Shown here one piece after another: positions 12,376 to 23,358 of a stretch of DNA of 64,000 nucleotides (position 1 is its first letter; each line of letters starts with the position of its first letter). Position numbers and translations under genes: made by a program. The DNA is from Arachis hypogaea (Eukaryota > Streptophyta > Magnoliopsida > Fabales > Fabaceae): positions 74,393,559-74,457,558 of the forward strand of contig NC_092052.1 of NCBI RefSeq assembly GCF_003086295.3, in the 5' to 3' direction. Under the pieces are notes generated by a model. It did not search any database, was not told the origin of the DNA, and was given only the letters and a program-made list of their open reading frames with translations.

Positions 12376-13027
12376 AAAGTTATCAGAATTGGATCGGACT
12401 GGCTGGTTCGACTGAAAAACCAGTGAACCAATGTCCTATCTGGTTTGGTTTATTATTAAGACCGAACTTGCAATTAACTCAATCAACGACGGTCAAACAG
12501 TTAAAAACCGAATAGTTTTGTCACGAACCGGACTCAGTTTAGGCAATTGACCCACACTTCCTCTTTGACCTACACACTCCACATGTAGACCAGCGGGGTG
12601 TGGATCACTATAGAAGTATTTGAATCCCCTTCAAAAAGTGAGTCTCTAAAGTTAGCCTCCATTTCACGGTGACAAGTGAATCTTCAATAGTTGTAATGCT
12701 TATAATTATATATATAACATATTATTTTATATGTGCCACTAGTAGATTTTTTTATTATATTTGCTCATTATTTTATGTATTATATAAAAGTATGGATTAT
12801 ATCATAATTTAAATATAATTTAATTAAATTAAATTTAAATAATATAAAATATTATTATCATTTAATTTTTATTTTTAATTTTAAAATTTGATTTTATTAT
12901 AATTTTATATATTTATTAAATTATTTTCAGATTAAACAATTCGACCAATGACCCACACATTGAACCACTGACCCAATGATCCAGTAATTTGACTGGGTTG
13001 ATTGTTAGTTCGGTTTTAATAACTATG
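12376..13027. mobile_element. MITE-like element with AAC(C/T)GG...TTATC inverted ends
   Basis: About 650 bp. The left end AAAGTTATCAGAATTGGATC and right end GTTCGGTTTTAATAACTATG are imperfect inverted repeats. The interior is GC-moderate on the left and AT-rich in the middle. No coding. Relatives are at 11985, 10740-11391, and 39440-41870. The superfamily is not determined. Confidence 0.6.
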
Positions 13028-13387
13028 GACTTAGTTTGATTAACCAGCAAAAATAGTGAATTAAAATTTTTTATCTTTATTAAAAAAATTATTATTCTTA
13101 TAAAAGATTTTTAAATTTTAAAAAAAAATCAAAATGAAAATTTGAAAACAAAATAAAAATTAGTTCAAAATTGAAAACGTACAAAGAAGCGCCATTTCCA
13201 TTACTTAAAATAAAAAATTGTGTATAAGCGCTCTTTCCAGTACTTTAAATTAAAAATTTCATTATCTCATTAGTAATTTCCTTTTATCATTGGAGCCACC
13301 GTCGTTGAAAGAGAAAAACAAATAAGAATTATTGCTTGAAACCACCCCAAATGACCTAACCTAACCCTCCTTAACATTGTCTCCTCA
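13028..13387. other. AT-rich DNA, no gene seen
   Basis: A-rich and T-rich runs with a short duplication of the words AAGCGC...TTCCA(T/G)TACTT near 13187 and 13230. Nothing coding is recognised. Confidence 0.5.
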
Positions 13388-13654
13388 ATGATTCCAGCGC
13401 CGAAAATCAGTTTCCCACACCCACAATCAGAGACTCAGCGTCCTCTATTGTGCTTTCGCTACTCCGCCATCGGCCCTGCCGGACAGTACCAACCCTGGCT
13501 TGCGTCTCTCGATCCTTTCCTCTTCCTCTCCCTTCCTCATAGCGCCTCTCTATCTTCGTTGTCCTCCCTGGCAAGGCTCCACATAGCAACAGGTCAGCAG
13601 CACGTTGTCGTCCTCCACAACTCCAAACATGCCACAGCAACTCTCCGACAATAG
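13388..13654 (+). other. Unrecognised 88-codon ORF in a GC-richer patch
   Basis: The ORF starts MIPAPKISFPHPQSE and is Ser/Leu-rich with no domain I recognise. The patch (about 13380-13660) is richer in GC than its surroundings, as plant exons often are, and lies 340 bp before the first CUL4 exon. It could be the 5' end of a second captured gene, an unrelated exon, or chance. The overlapping antisense ORF is no more convincing. Confidence 0.25.
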
Positions 13655-13996
13655 TGCACACTACATTGCGTGGTGACATTCACTTTATATAATGTAAGAT
13701 ACGATATCATGGGATTTAATTTAGAGATATCTATCAATAACTTCTTATCTTCTCAATCTAAACTTCTTTGTATTTTCTTATGGTTGTGTTATAATTATTG
13801 TGAATGTATATGTAATATATGGTGGTACTGTAAGCTTGTTTTCTTTATGTGGAAGCGGAACATATTTGTAGTTTCTTAATTTTCTTTGGAAAACAAATTG
13901 GCACAGTAGTATTGTAAATTAGTTTGAATATTTAGCTTTACCAAGGGACAACTTCTAAATTTATTATTTATACATCCCTGTTTTCCTTTCAAAGGT

Positions 13997-15548
13997 AAGC
14001 CAACACTGCGTACAAATTGAGGAGGTTACATGGGCAAAATTGAAGTCTGCTATTTGTGCTATATTCTTGAAGCAACCCGACTCTTGTGATTTGGAAAAGC
14101 TTTATCAGGTATCCTAGATATTCTGTTATTATTTATTATTCATAGTTGGGTTGGCTTGGGTTTGTCCTGTGAGTTTTATGGTGAAATAGCTCATTAGTAT
14201 TTTATAGTGAACTCTTCTGTATATTGTCAGTGATCTTAGCATATATAAAATGGCTGGAAATCTTTATCAGCAGATTGAAACGGAATGTGAAGCACATATA
14301 TCTACAGCTTTGCAGTCTTTGGTTGGACAAATCCTAGATTTTGTTATTTTTCTATCTCTAGTTGAGAGATGTTGGCAGGATCTTTGTGACCAAATATTGA
14401 TGATTCGGGGTATAGCCTTGTATCTGGATAGGACATATGTGAAGCAAACAAAAATGTACGGTCCTTATGAGATTTGGGCTTACAAATTTTTCGCAAACAT
14501 CTTTTATTATCTCCTAAACTTGAACACAAAACTGTTACTGTTCTTCTAAGAATGATTGAAAGTGAAAGGTAAATCCATATGTTACAATCCTAATCTTAAA
14601 AATGAATGTCAGACCTCTTTATATATGACTATGTATGCGGGTGGCAGGAAGTGTATTTTCTCTTTAGATATGACACTGATGAGACCATGAGGGAGCATGA
14701 GCTGTCAAGAATTAGTAAATGCTTGTAATATTCCTGATTTCCTGTTTCAAAATATATCAGTAACGATTGTAACTGGTTGAATTACAAAGGATAATTTAAA
14801 GAATAGTTTTGGCTTGAGTAGTTTGTTAATTATTTTTCAATGAATTTGGCCCAGTAGAATACACCTTTATTATATATGACCATTATTTGGGGTTATTTGA
14901 ATTAATTTATCTATCTTACCATAAAAAAGATTAGCTAAATTATCATGTTTTGGGGGGGGGGAGACGGGGGCATAAATGTCCTTTGTGATGGAGCTTTCAT
15001 TTTTCTATTTTTCGTCTAGTATTTCAGATTAGGTGAAGCAATGGATAGAACGCTCCTAAACCATCTTTTGAAGATGTTCACAGCACTGGGAATATATGCA
15101 GAAAGCTTCGAGAAGCCATTTCTTGAATGCACATCTGAATTTTATGCTGCTGAAGATATAAAATACATGCAGCAATCAGATGTTCCAGATTATTTGAAGC
15201 ATGTGGAGGTGCTTCCCTTTCTTTATCCCCTTCTATTATATTGTTAGGTTGAATTGTTGGTAGTTGTATGTGCTCCTTTAAGTAGTTCTTTAACTATTGG
15301 ATCTTGTCATGCCATGTATGTATTTTATCTGATCATGCATAATAGTTATCTTTGCATAGTAGAACCCTTCCTGCATACCAAATTGTTTATATACTGAATG
15401 GATATTTTTGTACTCATTTTTGTAGACAAGATTGCAAGAGGAACATGACAGCTACCTGATTTACTTGGATGCAAGTACTAGAAAGCCGCTGATAGCCACA
15501 GCAGAAAAACAACTTCTTGAACGCCATATAACTGCCATTCTTGATAAG
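13997..15548 (+). pseudogene. CUL4: Captured Cullin-4 (CUL4) fragment, four exons with introns
   Basis: Four blocks read as the N-terminal cullin-repeat region of plant CUL4, the scaffold of CRL4 E3 ubiquitin ligases (with DDB1 and RBX1). Exon A 13997-14108 (TWAKLKSAICAIFLKQPDSC), exon B about 14230-14568 (GNLYQQIETECEAHIS, LVERCWQDLCDQILMIRG, later LLRMIESE), exon C 15028-15208 (MDRTLLNHLLKMFTALGIYA, DVPDYLKHVE), exon D 15426-15548 ([20 protein letters not shown]). Each is bounded by AG and GT at plausible places, so introns are kept and the copy was made from DNA. A small deletion in exon A and a 1-base loss after VKQT in exon B break the frame. No later CUL4 exon, RBX1-binding cullin homology domain or neddylation region is present. 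It lies wholly inside the CACTA-like element. Confidence 0.92.
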
Positions 15549-16740
15549 GTTGTGACTACTACTAGCTTCATAATTTTTCTGGGTGTTCACCCCCTTCCCC
15601 CTTCTTACTTAGCTTGAGTATTATTAGGGGTATAGTGATTTCATTTAATTTTGACTTTAGCTTGATTATTGGGTCTTTATTGAGAAATCAATCAATTAAT
15701 TAATTAATTAAAGATAATTGATTTTGTTATGTTCTTAATTTTCTCTGTTCTTGCTATGGTTTGTTGTTCTTCACTACTATTTATTTATTGTTTTTGGCTT
15801 CTTGCTATAGTTTGTTCTTGATTTTCTGTTGTTAATTTGTTGTTCTTCATTGTTGCTATCTTTTTGTTGTTGATTTTTAATTTGTTGTTCTTCACTGTTG
15901 GCTGCTTCTACTGTTATTTTTATTTTGAATTTGTTAATTATTGATTTTAATTTATTGGTTCTATTATTTATTGTTCTTGATTTTAATTTTTTTTATCTTC
16001 GCTGTTATTCTGATGGCTGCTATTTTTTGCGTTTAATTTATTGTTGATTAAATAATTTATTATTATATTTTTGGTTTCAATTCACTGATGTGCTATTATT
16101 TACTGATGTTATTTTTCTGTAATATTTTTGCAGTTTGATCACAGTATAAGTGATAATATTGGTGAAACTGAAGGTGAAATTGGTGGGCATGTTCTTTGTG
16201 TAATTGATATGCCAAAATTTAGGTGGTGTTTGTGTTTTTCATTTTTTTTATTTTCAATGTGCAATGAGAAACCGAGATGTGTGACATATAGAGAATTTTA
16301 TAGAAGCAGGAACACATTTGTATAGCCAGATTGAAACATCTCTAAAAAGTGAGTGAATACTTACTTTTACATGATATTGTAAGTGAGCTTTTTTCTTGTT
16401 AGTTTACTAATTAAGTCATCTTATTTAGAGCTATTGAAAAGATAAGACTAGGCATTTGATTAAGCCCAAAGGCTTGGTTATTATAAGGCTTCAATACCTA
16501 ATTTCTTGAAACATGGTTTGAACTTTTTTAAACATGTATAATTTTGATAAACTAATTTATTCTGTATGTGATATAATTTTTTAGTTCAATGACTAAAATA
16601 AACAAATAATGAGGTTTATTTTAGTATATCGACACACTCGTGGTTGATGATGGTGACAAATTAAAGACTTCATTCCGACTAAAACATTTATGAGATATCC
16701 ATCAATTTGTTACTAGTTTAAAAGGAATTTATGATGACAT
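15549..16740. other. AT-rich DNA following the CUL4 fragment, no gene recognised
   Basis: About 15640-16120 is T-rich with repeated TTGTTGTTCTTCA and TTGATTTT words, perhaps derived from an intron. From 16128 a 65-codon ORF (QFDHSISDNIGETEGEIGGH) follows an AG after a T-rich tract, so it could be one more captured exon, but I do not recognise it. The rest to 16740 shows nothing. Confidence 0.4.
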
Positions 16741-16744
16741 TTGT

Positions 16745-17298
16745 GATAGTATTACAACTAATTGATTACATTTTATTTTCTAGTAAATTAGCGATTACTT
16801 GGTAACTTTGCTTTCTCATTTAGAATAGCTGTGGTTTAGCAACAAAATTCCTACAAATTTGATTAAGGATTTTCAAAGATTAATTATAGATTTGCTACAA
16901 AATGTGATAGATTTGCAAACATATTAGCGGACAACTTGCGACGAGTTAGATTCGGAAAAATTTCTCGCTAATTAGCGTCAACTAAGCATTTCATTTTGTT
17001 TATGAAGTTAGTTTGAATTTAGCGATGAGTCGACTGCAGTAGAGTTTGTCACTAATTAGCGACTACCTTTTACTCTATTTCTTCTATGAAATTAGCTTTT
17101 GATTTAGTGATAGATTTGCGACTATTTATTCGGTCGTGAAAAAACTTTCTAATGAATTAGCGACTGTTGTGTTTGCCTCACTGATTTGTGACTTGTAATT
17201 AGCGAGAAAAGCATTGGTTGCTAGAAGGTAGCTAATCCATCACAAATTATATTTTGTGTCAGATTAGCGATGATTTTTTGACTATTTTTGTGGTAGCT
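16745..17298. repeat. CACTA-like subterminal repeat block (right side)
   Basis: Repeated words ATTAGCGA, GCGACTA, TTTGCGAC and their inverses, like the block at 6203-7092. It ends with TTTTTGTGGTA at about 17285-17295, followed within 10 bases by copia integrase coding sequence. Confidence 0.72.
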
Positions 17299-17301
17299 AA
17301 T

Positions 17302-19580
17302 CGGCCTTATTCTATAAATATACTTCCAACACCAGTGTTAGAGGGCATGTCTCCTACTGAAAAACTGTTTGGCAAAATACCTTCTTATGACTAGCTTCGA
17401 GTCTTTGGATGTTTATGCTTCCCTCATCAAAGATCTTACATAAGCACAAGCTGGATTTCAGATCCTCGCCTTGCACATTCATTGGGTATGGCACATCTCA
17501 CAAGGGATACAAATGTCTCACTCAGGATGGGAAAGTTATTGTCACCCCTCATGTTGTATTCTTTGAAGACAAGTTTCCTTTTCAGCAAGCTACACAGCAG
17601 GTTCCTAGTAAATCTGTATTAGCTTCTGAAGATGCCTTACCTCCCTCTATTCCAACCATTCGACTCATCCCTAGGACCTTGTCAAATATACTTGAACCAA
17701 GGTAGTCTCGGTCTCAGCAGGTCAACTTCAGCCATTCAGTCTCAAGTCAGCAGGTCTCTCCCTCTCAAGACAGTTTGAACCACAACTCAGCCAATTCCTC
17801 ACCTTCAACTCTTCTTCAACCATCAACCTCACCCCTCATACCTCAGTTACCAATAGCATCTTTCTCTATTCCCACTCCTATCCCTATCAATGATATTGAG
17901 ATACCAATTTCAGAGGATTCTGAACCTGTACCTGCTGCTGTTAATTCTCACTCAATGATCACTAGAAGTAAGGCTGGAATTTTTAAGCCAAAAGTCTTTT
18001 CTGTCGGTGTGGAGCCAAGAACTGTGAAGCAAGCTTTGAATTCTCCAGAATGGAGAGCTTCTATGAATCTGGAATATGATGCACTAATCAGGAACAATAC
18101 GTGGGAATTAGTAAGCTTTCCACACAACAGAGAAGCCATAGGTAGCAGACGGGTATTCAGGCTGAAATACAATGCAGATGACTCTTTACAAAAGCACAAG
18201 GCGAGGCTGGTAGTTCAGGGGTATGCTCAAAAACATGGATCTGACTTCATAGAGACCTGTAGCCCAGTGGTGAAGTCTACTTCCATTAGATTGTTGTTGT
18301 CTATCGCTGTATCTAAATCCTGGATAATCAGACAATTAGACGTTAATAATGTCTTCTTGCATGGTGATTTAATGGAGGAAGTTTATATGAGGTAGCCTCC
18401 AGGGTATGAACAAGGAGATCCCTCCTTAGTATGCAAGCTTACAAAGGCTCTCTATGGGCTGAAGCAAGCCCCAAGAGAGTGGTATCATAAGCCGGCAAGT
18501 GGATTAAGGGAGATTGGTTTTGCAGCTACCAAGTCTGATGTCTCAGTTTTTGTTAAAACTGTTGATGGACTCCAAACTTATGTGCTTGTGTATGTAGATG
18601 ATATCATTGTGACTGGTGAATCTTCTGCGCTTGTAACAAATGTGTTAGCTAAGTTGAACAAAAAGTTTGCTCTCAAAGATATGGGAGACCTACACTACTT
18701 CCTTGGAATTCAAGTAACCAGAACTTGTGATAGTGGTCTAGTGCTCACTCAGCAGAAATATGTTGGGGAAGTATTAAAGAAAGCTAGTATGGTTGGCTAT
18801 GCCTCCTGCCACACACCTCTGCCATCCACTGTGAAGATCTCAGCTCTTGGTGGGTCTAGCTTCTATGACCCAAAGCTATACAGATCGATCATTGGTAGCC
18901 TGCAGTATCATACAATAATAAGGCATGAAATCTGCTACAGTGTTAACAAGCTGTCTCAATTTGTTCAAGCTCCTTTGGACTGTCATTGGAGAATGGTTAA
19001 ACGGGTACTAAGATACTTGAGTGGCACAACTAGCTATGGCTTACATATAAAACAGGATTCCTCTATGGGCGTAACTGCTTATAGTGACTCAGACTGGGCT
19101 GGGGATCCAGATGATAGGAAGTCCACCAGTGGTCATTGTGTCTTTCTTGGCTCAGATTTGATCTCTTGGGCGTCAAAGAAGAAGTTGGCAGTAGCTAGAT
19201 CAAGTACTGAGGCTGAATATCGAAGTATGACAGATGCAGTAGCAGAGTTAATTTGGGTAAAAACCATGATGAGTGAATTGCTGTATGCATCACCCGAAGC
19301 ACCAATGTTGTATTGTGACAATCTCAGTTCAGTTTTGCTTGCTGCCAATCCTATCCTCCACTCCAAGTCCAAGCACTTCGAGATTGATCTGCACTTTGTT
19401 AGAGATCATGTCAACAATAAAAAGATTCGGGTCAGCCATATCCCATTGTCAGTGCAGCTAGCTGACATTCTTACAAAGGCAATACCCTCAGAGAGCTTTC
19501 TCCATTTCCGTGCCAAGCTTAGTGTTCATGATCAGCAATTTATTGTTGGAAGTCAGAATTGTTCATCCTCAATAGAGTAG
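17302..19580 (+). pseudogene. Copia pol, 3' part: end of integrase, RT and RNase H, broken
   Basis: Starts mid-integrase (INILPTPVLEGMSPTEKLFG), then the copia integrase C-terminal block (RVFGCLCFP, FIGYGTSHKGYKCL) across a frameshift near 17410. A stop lies at 17703-17705 in the variable linker. RT follows: EWRASMNLEYDAL, ARLVVQGYAQ, QLDVNNVFLHGDL, a stop at 18393-18395, ALYGLKQAPREWY, and the catalytic YVDD at about 18593. RNase H carries SDSDWAGDPDDRKSTSG and SSTEAEYRSM. The last ORF (18582-19580) ends 70 bp before the 3' LTR. The order integrase-RT-RNase H places it in Ty1/copia. Together with the missing integrase core, the breaks rule out activity. Confidence 0.93.
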
Positions 19581-19651
19581 AATAAAGTTTGCTGGAGATG
19601 ATGATAAGTGTATAGCTATCAACAAAACAGAACAAAGACAAGTAGAGATGA

Positions 19652-19952
19652 TGATAGGTGTTATGATGAGAGTGTTAGTTAAGACATGTAGTTCTGTTAT
19701 AAGTCAGCACAAGTCACACTTTTAGCACCAATCACACCTTTAGCACAAGTCACACCTTTCCACACCCTTAAGCAACTCTCCAGAAGCTTCCATCACTCTC
19801 TATAAGTAGACGCATGCTATTGTACTGAATTGATCTTTATTCATTCTGCTGAGTAATCAATAAAGTTCATTTTCCTCTATTCTCTTCCTCAATCTTTAGT
19901 CTCCTTTCTCCTTTCTTCTTCAATCCTCACCCTTTAAGACCTGGTATCTTCA
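19652..19952 (+). repeat. 3' LTR of the copia element
   Basis: 301 bp, same ends and length as the 5' LTR, with about 20 substitutions, mostly transitions. It is preceded by the purine-rich AAGTAGAGATGA, the likely polypurine tract. It is followed by ATATA, matching the left flank. Confidence 0.92.
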
Positions 19953-22561
19953 ATATATATATATATATATATATATTCTTGTTTTGACACCAAATCATCC
20001 ATTTATCACACAGGCCCTTAAATCATGACACACGCCTCCTTTTATTAATTGCATCATTTTAATCGCATATTTCTTCTTCATTCAACGAACCAATGATAAA
20101 GAGAATAAGAGAAAGAAAGCCGAGAGAGAGTGAGTGAAATGTGCGTGAGGCCATGGAACTGGGAAGCTTCCTTCCACGATTTCTTATGATTCGTAATTCC
20201 AATAAAAAATCTAATTCGATAAAAGTATTCGTATCTTCCTCCTCTACGTATTAGTGTCATTTTTGTTCGGTAGAAATTGACAGTAACATAGCTCTCCTTC
20301 CCCTTAGAGTTCAGCCCTCTGGTGTTCCTGGCAGAGGAATTGATTTCTAACGTTTTTTTTATTAAGTTGCTCGATCAAAAGACTTTTCCGGAGTTTCGAG
20401 TATTTTGATTTCGTACGGAGGTATGGTTTTGGTAAATTCTCAATGATTAAAAGTGTGTTGAATAAGTGATTTGATGTTGAGATTGATTATTGATTTGCAA
20501 TATATTGATGTATTTGTGAAGTTCATGACTTGGCTATGATAAAACCAATAGGGACCGAACTATTTTGGAGATTTTTTGGGTTAGAATATCGTTAAGGATC
20601 AAGTAAAAATTGGTGACATTTGATGACTAAGAGATAAAAATTAAAAGTTACGAAGAATCGGTAATCGAAAAACTCAAAAACGGATTAAAATACAAGTAAT
20701 ATTTTGAAAGAGAAAGATTAAGGATTCGGTTTTGGTGTAAGAGAAAGATTAGTAATTAAATTGTATTTTTGAAGGGGTAAAAATGAATATTTTGTAAAAG
20801 ATCAGAGTTATTTTTATAAATATAAAATTAAGTGAGGGTTTAAATATAATTTTACAAAATGTTGAAGTTAAAAATAGAATATTAAAAAGTTCATGATTTA
20901 GAAAGTAATTAATAAAAGTTTAAAATAAGGTTTTATAAACTAATTTTTAAAAGAAGATTATAAATATTATTTTAAATACTTCTTTAAAATTACTCATTTA
21001 TATTAAAATAAATTATTTTAATTAGTACTTATCAAATATATTATCTTGTAAGAATATCATAATGTGTATTATTAATGATAAAGCAAGCAAGCAGAATAAT
21101 CTTAAAAGCTTTAGAAAACGTAAACTTAATTAAAGAACTTATAATTCTTTTCCATAAGACGCTTAAGAAAAGGCGAGGGAATAATGTGAAAATAATTTAT
21201 ATTATGGAATGATAGGAAAGAAAAGAAAAATATTAAAGAAACCTCTGCCACAGAATAACAAAGAGCAAAGATTAAAAAAATCACTGCCACAGAGGGGAGA
21301 GCACAGAAAAGAAAAGAAATAGAAAGAAAGAACAAAGGGGAAACAAGATAAGGAGAGATATTGTTTGGCATTGAGAATGAGTTGAGATGATTGTGTACCT
21401 GCTGAAAATGAGCAAAGATATGGTGGTGAGTCTACTGAGATTTGCTTCCAGAGGTACATTGGTCAATCCAGGGGATGGTCGCACCTGTAAAACAGAGGTT
21501 GCTTACAAAGATTATCGATACATACATTATCTAGAGAAAGCCTCACTTGTAAGACCGAGGTTGCTTATAGAAGTTATGTTTGAATACATCGGCCCAAGAG
21601 AATCGCACCTATAAGACAGAGGTTGCTTACAGAGGTTATGGCACTGGAAACCAAACTCAAATAAAGGTTGCTGAGTTACGTCGGGAGCAGGTCGAAATCG
21701 ACAGATGAGCTCATTACCTGCACTAGGGATAGACATGCATCATGATTGTTTGAGCATATCTTCTATGAATTCTATTTTCTCTGATTGTGTATATGTTGTA
21801 TTTGTTTCTATTTATGTTCTTTAGTTATTGTGTTTGATGCGTGTTGCGGTTGTTGCTGTTGACTGGGTATAGTATTAAAACGGACTTAACTAAGCACCCC
21901 CGACTCTACTAAGAACTTCCCAGTTCTTACCCCTGCTCTTTCCCTTCAGATGGAAATAAGAACTCTAGTTAAGATCACCCCTATATATACGAGGACCCAG
22001 AGAAGGATATGAAGGTGATAGAGATCTCGTCTTTTGGCTACAATGATCGACCAGAGACAATAAGAGTTGGTAGCGTGTTTTGGGTGGTGCCTCCAGTCTA
22101 ATGTAGGAATTTTGGTTTAGTTTCTCACTTTTGGATAGATCTCCCAGAGATTAGGAGCTGTAAATACTGGCTAGCTAGTTTCGGGCACCATCTTCGAGGC
22201 TTCCTATAAGGACCAGGGCTCGAAGTGTTGATTATGTATATAGTAGCAAGATATGAAGGCTTATACGCTAACTTATGGTATATATGACAGTACTTTTATA
22301 TGTATATATGATCTATGATATATGTTATGTTTTTATATAATGTTGGCCTTGTGTATGTTTTACTTAATTTCTTCATATTATTTGTGTATGTTTAATTGTT
22401 GCCATCGTAAATCTTTTTATAAAAAAAAGTTTTTCGAAAATTCAATAGTGCGCTAATACGATTATAGGCTTAATAATAAATAGTTAAAATTTTAGATAAG
22501 CAAGTTGGTAACACTTGGTTTCAGTATGATCATGACGTATTAGAAATTGGGTCATTTCACA
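19953..22561 (+). mobile_element. Decayed long LTR of the Del/Tekay-like group
   Basis: From about 20160 the sequence is collinear with the LTR at 59305-62253: matching blocks are AAAAATCTAAT...AAAAGTATTCGTATCTT, ATTGACAGTAACATAG, the region before TATGTTGAGATT, and ACATGCATCATGATTGTTTG near 21730. It ends GGGTCATTTCACA at 22561, the place of GGGTGTTACA in the relatives. Three tandem copies of a 60- to 70-bp unit (CACC/TTGTAAGAC/ACAGAGGTTGCTTA) sit at 21480-21640. It probably began before 2591, because the DNA left of the copia element (GACACCTAATATATTCATTA) resembles the same family; the copia element would then have landed in its AT tract. No coding sequence. Confidence 0.55.
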
Positions 22562-23358
22562 TTCTACGTCAAAGATATAAATTTTAATGGTAATGAGCAT
22601 CAAAGTAAAAAGTGTGGAAATAGTTGTCAATGGTAGCAATGGAATGTCAGTGGATAAAAATTCCAGAAGTAATTACTAATTGAGGTTTGAAAAGTAATAA
22701 AGATATTCTAGGAGTAACTGTCAATTGATATTAGTTTAGTCTATAAATAGAATTTTGGATAAACACTGTAATTAATTCGGTTCTTTTTAAAAAAAATATT
22801 TAGAAATCCAAAAACACTTTCTGTCTCTCTAGTATGATAGAGTAAAACTGAAATCTTAAGTAATCCTAATAAAGTCTAAATTCAAATTTATATTTTATTT
22901 TTTATTAAAATTATTTATTTTTATTTATTTTTATTTTTTCTTATTTTTTTTTTTAATTTTTTCATTTTATTTCATCTTCCATATGTTGTATATTTTTTAT
23001 TTTTAAATTTTATTTTCAAAACTACAATTGAAATACTAAAACATTTAGAGGAAGAATTATTTTTACTCTTTGAATTAGGATTACGAAATAAAATTTAAAA
23101 ATTATTAATTTATTTGTTGTTAACAATAAAAAGAAAAAAGAAAATATCAATTTTATCCAAACGCCAAATAATTCGAGCCAAATAATTTGTACTTTTAAGA
23201 TTTTGATATAAAGGTAGGAAAGGTGTATAACAATGTTATTGGAGTATTGGGAGATTCATCGTGCTATGATAACTGTGTTGAAAAAATTGAATGGTCTGAG
23301 TGGAGGGACAGTAATCGAACAGTCCGATTAAACAAATCGGTTACGCATACAGCGTGCC
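22562..23358. other. AT-rich spacer, no gene recognised
   Basis: Contains CTATAAATAG at about 22740, preceded by GT-rich DNA with CAGTGG and TGTCAATTG words, which would suit an LTR promoter, but I cannot find a partner repeat or clear ends. The rest is A/T runs. The last five bases, GTGCC, are the target duplication of the next element. Confidence 0.4.

Larger units (their letters stand above)
4546..17298. mobile_element. CACTA-like (En/Spm) non-autonomous transposon with nested insertions and captured CUL4 exons
   Basis: The left end reads CACTACAAGAATTTG, the usual CACTA terminus, and is followed by dense subterminal words such as TTAGCGAC, TCGTCGC and TTTGTCGC in both orientations (4560-4660, 6203-7092, 10691-10720). 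The same words return at about 16750-17290, ending near 17295 with TTTTTGTGGTA, an imperfect inverse of the left end. The next base triplets give no clean 3-bp target duplication. Copia integrase core sequence that should lie between 4545 and 17302 is missing, so the right junction has been altered and its exact base is uncertain. No TNPA or TNPD transposase is visible, so the element was non-autonomous. Without the two solo LTRs it would be about 7.6 kb. Confidence 0.75.
2591..19952 (+). mobile_element. Ty1/copia LTR retrotransposon, split by a nested CACTA-like element
   Basis: Two 301-bp direct repeats (2591-2891 and 19652-19952) begin TGATAGGTGT, end TTCA, and are flanked by ATATA on both sides (2586-2590 and 19953-19957), a possible 5-bp target duplication in an AT tract. 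A tRNA-Met-type primer site follows the left LTR. Inside are gag, protease and the start of integrase on the left, and the end of integrase, RT and RNase H on the right, in the copia order. A CACTA-like element starts at 4546 inside the integrase region. The two LTRs differ at about 20 of 301 positions by eye, so it is clearly older than the Ty3 element at 23359. Several stops and a missing integrase core make it inactive. Confidence 0.93.
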
